Of a DNA stretch of 36,340 nucleotides, positions 33,303-36,340 are shown piece after piece. Position 1 is the first letter of the stretch. Each line of letters opens with the position of its first letter. Position numbers and translations under genes: made by a program. The DNA is taken from contig NZ_QWVS01000024.1 of the NCBI RefSeq assembly GCF_003570725.1, positions 1-36,340 of the forward strand, written 5' to 3'. The stretch comes from Peribacillus asahii (GTDB lineage: Bacteria; Bacillota; Bacilli; Bacillales; DSM-1321). Under the pieces are notes generated by a model that was not told the DNA's origin, ran no database searches, and saw only the letters and a list, made by a program, of their open reading frames with translations.

Positions 33303-33356
33303 ATGAGTAAACATACACATACAGCTACTAATATTATTATTCTCTTATTATGCTAA
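33303..33356 (+). CDS. 17-residue leader peptide with Ile3-Leu3-Cys end
   Basis: ATG at 33303 preceded by GGAAGGGG encodes MSKHTHTATNIIILLLC and then TAA. The codons before the stop are ATT-ATT-ATT-CTC-TTA-TTA-TGC, a run of branched-chain amino acids characteristic of attenuator leader peptides such as ilv and leu leaders. Two base pairs after the stop the first of several hairpins begins, and an intrinsic terminator lies about 90 nt further on, before the EIIC-like gene. I infer that ribosome progress on Ile/Leu (or Cys) codons decides read-through. His-Thr-His-Thr near the start may be incidental. Confidence 0.6.
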   Translation: MSKHTHTATNIIILLLC

Positions 33357-33358
33357 AA

Positions 33359-33476
33359 GGACTGAAACAACCATAACATGGAATTGTTTGAGTCCCGCTT
33401 ATCATTGTTTTACGAAGGCGCTCAAGCAGTAATAAGTGGAAGAGAGCGCCCATCCAAAAGGACGGGTTTTTATTTG
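33359..33476 (+). promoter_or_regulatory. Attenuator: competing hairpins and terminator
   Basis: Four pairings are visible. (A) GGACTgAAACAA (33359-33370) with TTGTTTgAGTCC (33384-33395). (B) 33395-33407 with 33427-33439, a 13-bp stem with one mismatch and two G-U pairs. (C) GGCGCTC (33417-33423) with GAGCGCC (33444-33450). (D) the terminator CCCaTCC (33449-33455), loop AAAA, GGAcGGG (33460-33466), then TTTTTATTT. B cannot coexist with C, and C shares two bases with D. This is the architecture of transcription attenuation. No T-box consensus is present. Confidence 0.6.
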
Positions 33477-33521
33477 ATTATATAGGTTTGAAAATTCAGA
33501 AAATTCAGGAGTTGAAATAAG

Positions 33522-34544
33522 ATGAAAGAACGAGGATATGTTAGTGATCGAATGTATAAAGCTTCGACAGGAATTGCGAATGCTGTATTAGTCACGTTAG
33601 GAATTGGTTTGTTATTCGAATCATTTGGTAAGTATTTGGGGTGGGATGTCTTTTTGGCAATCGGTGGCGCAGCGAAAGTTTTATTAGGGCCAGCTATCGG
33701 TGCTGGAGTTGCCTATCAGTTAGGCGGTAACTCATTAGTAATCTTTAGTGCAATGGCTTCTAGTGCGGTCGGTGGTGCTGCAATTCAGCGAACAGCTGAG
33801 GGGGCTTTTACAATTGTCACAGGACAACCAATTAGTGCAGTCATCGCAGCGTTAATTGCAACGTATATTGGGAAACGTTTAGAGGGTAAAACAATCCTTG
33901 ATATTATGGCAATTCCACTTGCAGCTGTGTTTGTCGGCGGAGTATGTGGTTATTATTTAGCGTTAGTTGTAACACCATTTTTAACCTGGTTAAGTGGTCA
34001 AATTACAATGGGAGTTGAAGGTTCACCGTTAATCGGTTCAATGGTTATTTCTCTTGTATGGAGTATTCTTTTAATGACCCCTGCATCCTCTGCTGCGCTA
34101 GCGATTGCTTTGCAGATGGACCCAGTATCAAGTGCAGCGGCGTTAATTGGATGTACAGTGCAATTTGTAGGCTTTACAGCTATGTCTTTAAGAGATAATG
34201 ATTTAGGTGGCTTCTTAGCTCAAGCAGTCGTTACACCGAAAGTTCAGTTTCCGAATTTAATTCAAAATCCACTTTATGTAATTCCAACGTTTATTGCTGC
34301 AATCGTTTGTGCACCGATTGCCACGATGTTACTTGATTTTCAAGTATCGTATGAATTAGCTGGTATGGGATTAAGCTCATTGATTGCACCAATTGCGATT
34401 GTCACAACACAAGGATTAACAACATTCTTAATTTATGTAGCAGTTGGTATGGTATTGCCTATTATCATTACACTTTCTATTCATCGTTTATTAAAAATGA
34501 TGGGGAAAGTAAAAGCGGGAGAATTACATTTAGAAGTACGATAA
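33522..34544 (+). CDS. EIIC-like membrane transporter (PTS_EIIC_2 type), orphan
   Basis: A 340-residue polytopic protein with about 8-10 helices, rich in Gly and Ala, of the PTS EIIC_2 type (annotated in many Bacilli as PTS transporter subunit IIC). Recognisable parts are MKERGYVSDRMYKASTGIANAVLVTLGIGLL at the start, IGKRLEGKTILDIMAIPLAAVFVGG, LMTPASSAALAIALQM, and VGFTAMSLRDNDLGGFLAQ. No EIIA or EIIB domain is fused or encoded next door, so phosphotransfer-coupled sugar uptake is unproven. AGGAG is 11 bp before the ATG. It is preceded by a leader peptide rich in Ile and Leu and an attenuator, which suggests a link to amino acid supply. The substrate is unknown. Confidence 0.78.
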   Translation: MKERGYVSDRMYKASTGIANAVLVTLGIGLLFESFGKYLGWDVFLAIGGAAKVLLGPAIGAGVAYQLGGNSLVIFSAMASSAVGGAAIQRTAEGAFTIVTGQPISAVIAALIATYIGKRLEGKTILDIMAIPLAAVFVGGVCGYYLALVVTPFLTWLSGQITMGVEGSPLIGSMVISLVWSILLMTPASSAALAIALQMDPVSSAAALIGCTVQFVGFTAMSLRDNDLGGFLAQAVVTPKVQFPNLIQNPLYVIPTFIAAIVCAPIATMLLDFQVSYELAGMGLSSLIAPIAIVTTQGLTTFLIYVAVGMVLPIIITLSIHRLLKMMGKVKAGELHLEVR

Positions 34545-34553
34545 GATAGAAAA

Positions 34554-34596
34554 GAATAAAAGCAGCTTGATGTTTTCCATCAAGCTGCTTTTATTC
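34554..34596. terminator. Terminator after the EIIC-like gene
   Basis: AATAAAAGCAGCTTGATG pairs perfectly with CATCAAGCTGCTTTTATT around a TTTTC loop. A-run and T-run make it bidirectional. Confidence 0.92.
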
Positions 34597-34628
34597 TATA
34601 TGAAGGTTTTTGTTCATTTTAGGGTAAA

Positions 34629-35867
34629 ATGGGAAGGGACATAAATCGAGAAATTAGAGAAGAGATGGAATCAATGAATGTAGAGATGCAGATTCAAGTA
34701 AAAGCAAAATTTGTTCCTAAGTATGAAAAAGGGTATCCGTTGATTATGAAGGAGTCTATCTTAAATGGTCAAGATCTTCAAGATGAAGGGACAATTATTA
34801 GATTGGTAGATGAGCGTAATCACTTTATTGCTAAAGGATACTTTGGGAAGCAAAATAAAGGATATGGCTGGCTACTAACGCGAAGCGAACATGAAAGTAT
34901 CAATACCGAATTCTTTGTGAAAAAAATTCGCCAAGCCTTTCAGAATCGTCAAGCTTTCTTTGAAAATCCTGAAACGACTGCCTTTCGTTTCTTTAATGGA
35001 GAGGGAGATGGCATCGGCGGCATAATTATTGATTATTATGACGGTCACTATGTAATTAACTGGTATAGCAAAGGGATTTATACATTTAAAGAGCATGTGA
35101 TTAATGCGTTACAACAAGTTGTTAAAGTGAAGTCAATTTATGAGAAAAAGCGCTTTGATACGAAAGGGCAGTATGTGGAAGATGATGATTTTGTTCTAGG
35201 GGAGCAGCCAGAGTTTCCATTACTTGTGAAAGAAAATGGTGTTCAATTCGCTGTCTATTTGAATGATGGAGCGATGGTGGGGGTTTTCCTTGACCAACGG
35301 GATGTACGTCGTACAATTCGTGATCAATATGCAAAGGGGAAGAATGTGCTAAATATGTTCTCTTATACAGGTGCTTTTTCTGTATTTGCTGCACTAGGCG
35401 GGGCGACAAAAACGACAAGTGTAGATTTGGCCAATCGCAGTTTACCCAAAACGGAGGAACAATTTCGCGTAAACGGTATTGATCCTGATAAACAAAATAT
35501 TGTTGTAATGGATGTATTTCATTATTTTAAATATGCAATAAAAAAGAATTTAAGATTCGATATGGTCATCCTTGATCCACCAAGCTTTGCAAAATCAAAG
35601 AAGTTTACATTTAGTGCAGCAAAGGATTATCAAAATTTATTAAAGGAAACGATTCAAATTACTGAAGACCATGGAATAATTGTAGCTTCAACCAATTGCA
35701 GTACATTTGATATGAAGAAATTTAAGCAATTCATTGATGGGGCTTTTCGTGAGAGTAATGAAAGGTATAGAATACGTGAACAGTTTTCTCTACCAGAGGA
35801 TTTTAAAACAATTTCTGAATTTAAAGAAGGCAACTATTTGAAAGTAGTATTTATTCAAAAAGGGTAA
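34629..35867 (+). CDS. Class I rRNA cytosine methyltransferase, RlmI/YwbD family
   Basis: Up to 412 residues. The N-terminal PUA domain has VKAKFVPKYEKGYPLIMKESI, then FRFFNGEGDGIGGIIIDYYDGHYVINWYSKGIY, the strand-rich linker of RlmI. The Rossmann methyltransferase domain follows, with AdoMet motif LNMFSYTGAFSVFAALGGA, TTSVDLANRSL, DMVILDPPSFAKSKK (the catalytic DPPSF), and ASTNCSTF. RlmI makes m5C1962 in 23S rRNA; B. subtilis YwbD is the orthologue type. The start is unsure: the ATG at 34629 has only AGGG upstream, and in-frame ATGs at 34665, 34674 and 34686 would still leave the PUA domain whole. It stands alone between two terminators, upstream of an rRNA operon. Confidence 0.88.
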   Translation: MGRDINREIREEMESMNVEMQIQVKAKFVPKYEKGYPLIMKESILNGQDLQDEGTIIRLVDERNHFIAKGYFGKQNKGYGWLLTRSEHESINTEFFVKKIRQAFQNRQAFFENPETTAFRFFNGEGDGIGGIIIDYYDGHYVINWYSKGIYTFKEHVINALQQVVKVKSIYEKKRFDTKGQYVEDDDFVLGEQPEFPLLVKENGVQFAVYLNDGAMVGVFLDQRDVRRTIRDQYAKGKNVLNMFSYTGAFSVFAALGGATKTTSVDLANRSLPKTEEQFRVNGIDPDKQNIVVMDVFHYFKYAIKKNLRFDMVILDPPSFAKSKKFTFSAAKDYQNLLKETIQITEDHGIIVASTNCSTFDMKKFKQFIDGAFRESNERYRIREQFSLPEDFKTISEFKEGNYLKVVFIQKG

Positions 35868-35872
35868 AGGGG

Positions 35873-35910
35873 GACATACATGCCGATATAGGGAGCATGT
35901 ATGTCTTTTT
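35873..35910 (+). terminator. Terminator after the rRNA methyltransferase gene
   Basis: GACATACATGC pairs with GCATGTATGTC around an 11-nt loop, followed by T5. Confidence 0.85.
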
Positions 35911-36098
35911 ATATAGATAGATTAGAGATACTCTTTATAGAAAGTAAATGGTATGAGCCATTTTATTTTTGCTGTGAATCTTGATTAATTTATTGAAGAA
36001 GTAACAATAATATAGATGCAATAAAAAGTGCATTGACCAATTGTATAAGCTTTATATCTTTCTTTAATAAGAGTAAGTTTATTTTTTTAAAAAAGATG

Positions 36099-36127
36099 TT
36101 GACTTTATTGTGAGAGGAGAGTATTAT
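36099..36127 (+). promoter_or_regulatory. rrn promoter P1
   Basis: TTGACT (36099-36104), 17-bp spacer, TATTAT (36122-36127), with an A/T-rich UP-element-like tract upstream. The stretch 35911-36098 before it holds no gene that I can see. Confidence 0.8.
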
Positions 36128-36182
36128 AAAGAAGTCGCCAAGAGAGAAGGCGATTTAATAAACCAGAAAAACTTCGTAGAAG

Positions 36183-36211
36183 TTGACAACTATTCGTTCT
36201 TATGTTAAGAT
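36183..36211 (+). promoter_or_regulatory. rrn promoter P2
   Basis: Consensus TTGACA (36183-36188), exactly 17 bp, TAAGAT (36206-36211), about 107 bp before the 16S gene. Tandem P1/P2 is the usual Bacillus rrn layout. Confidence 0.88.
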
Positions 36212-36227
36212 GGAAAAGTTGAAAGGC

Positions 36228-36240
36228 TGCTCTTTGAAAA
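36228..36240 (+). promoter_or_regulatory. rRNA leader boxA-type antitermination site
   Basis: TGCTCTTTGAAAA in the pre-16S leader matches the boxA element (TGCTCTTTRAMA) that loads the Nus antitermination complex. Confidence 0.75.
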
Positions 36241-36317
36241 CTGAACAAAACAAAGCGCCAACGTTAATTTTTTTAAGTGAGCACACACTATAAAAAGTGC
36301 AAAGAACTAATTCAAAT

Positions 36318-36340
36318 TCTATCGGAGAGTTTGATCCTGG
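36318..36340 (+). rRNA. 16S ribosomal RNA, 5' end only
   Basis: The window ends inside the conserved 16S start: ATCGGAGAGTTTGATCCTGG at 36321-36340, the site of the universal 27F primer. By comparison with Bacillus the mature 5' end lies a few bases earlier, near 36318. An rRNA operon follows to the right. Confidence 0.95.

Noticed and set aside
33277..33521. T-box riboswitch ahead of the EIIC-like gene
   Set aside because: The conserved AGGGTGGNACCGCG element and stem I features are missing; the leader peptide plus hairpins explains the region better.

Overview
The window is chromosomal DNA of a low-GC, endospore-forming Firmicute, most likely a Bacillaceae species (Bacillus in the broad sense). 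The reasons are the Bacillus-like gene clusters (ytcD/ytbDE, ywoHG, rbsRKDACB), strong AGGAGG ribosome binding sites, a CotH spore-coat kinase, CIRCE, cre-like and Fur operators, and a guanine riboswitch. The right end runs into the first bases of a 16S rRNA gene behind tandem rrn promoters. There is no sign of a prophage, insertion sequence, CRISPR array or tRNA gene. I cannot name the species from sequence alone.

Layout. Bases 1-1808: a divergent spore-coat locus with the start of a Gly-Thr-Gly-Lys repeat protein on the minus strand, facing cotH and a coupled SET-domain methyltransferase gene. 2242-4219: an orphan sensor histidine kinase and a PhnA-type zinc-ribbon protein. 4303-8273: an Old Yellow Enzyme, then the ytbE/ytbD pair divergent from its HxlR-type regulator ytcD, with a nested palindromic operator between them. 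8435-11931: an isolated FAD/NAD(P) monooxygenase-like gene, a 755-bp gap, and the riboswitch-controlled purine permease pbuG. 12055-13709: a MarR-MFS efflux operon with a well-formed promoter/operator. 13883-15888: htpG with a perfect CIRCE. 16080-17851: an iron-regulated (Fur box) ferredoxin-NADP reductase and a hotdog thioesterase. 17943-20877: a polar amino acid ABC transporter and speG. 21221-23149: an MscS channel and a secreted tandem-DUF305 protein. 23195-23739: a decayed stretch with a 49-bp palindrome around a perfect Fur box, a frameshifted and truncated lysR, and a remnant on the other strand. 23752-29533: the complete ribose operon. 29572-30312: a DUF3784-like membrane protein. 30503-32952: NADP-type gdhA divergent from a GltC-like regulator. 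33241-34544: a leader peptide plus attenuator before an orphan EIIC-like membrane protein. 34629-35867: an RlmI/YwbD-type rRNA methyltransferase. 36099-36340: rrn P1/P2, leader and 16S start.

Two places look most novel. (1) The spore-coat locus pairs a basic GTGK-repeat protein with a CotH protein kinase and a SET-domain lysine methyltransferase. This suggests a spore-surface protein whose Thr and Lys residues could be phosphorylated and methylated by its neighbours, rather like a histone tail. (2) A 17-residue leader peptide ending Ile-Ile-Ile-Leu-Leu-Leu-Cys sits between a good promoter and mutually exclusive hairpins ending in an intrinsic terminator, upstream of an EIIC-like transporter with no EIIA or EIIB. 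This looks like ribosome-mediated attenuation by branched-chain amino acids and hints that the transporter handles an amino-acid-related substrate rather than a sugar. Both functional readings are inference.
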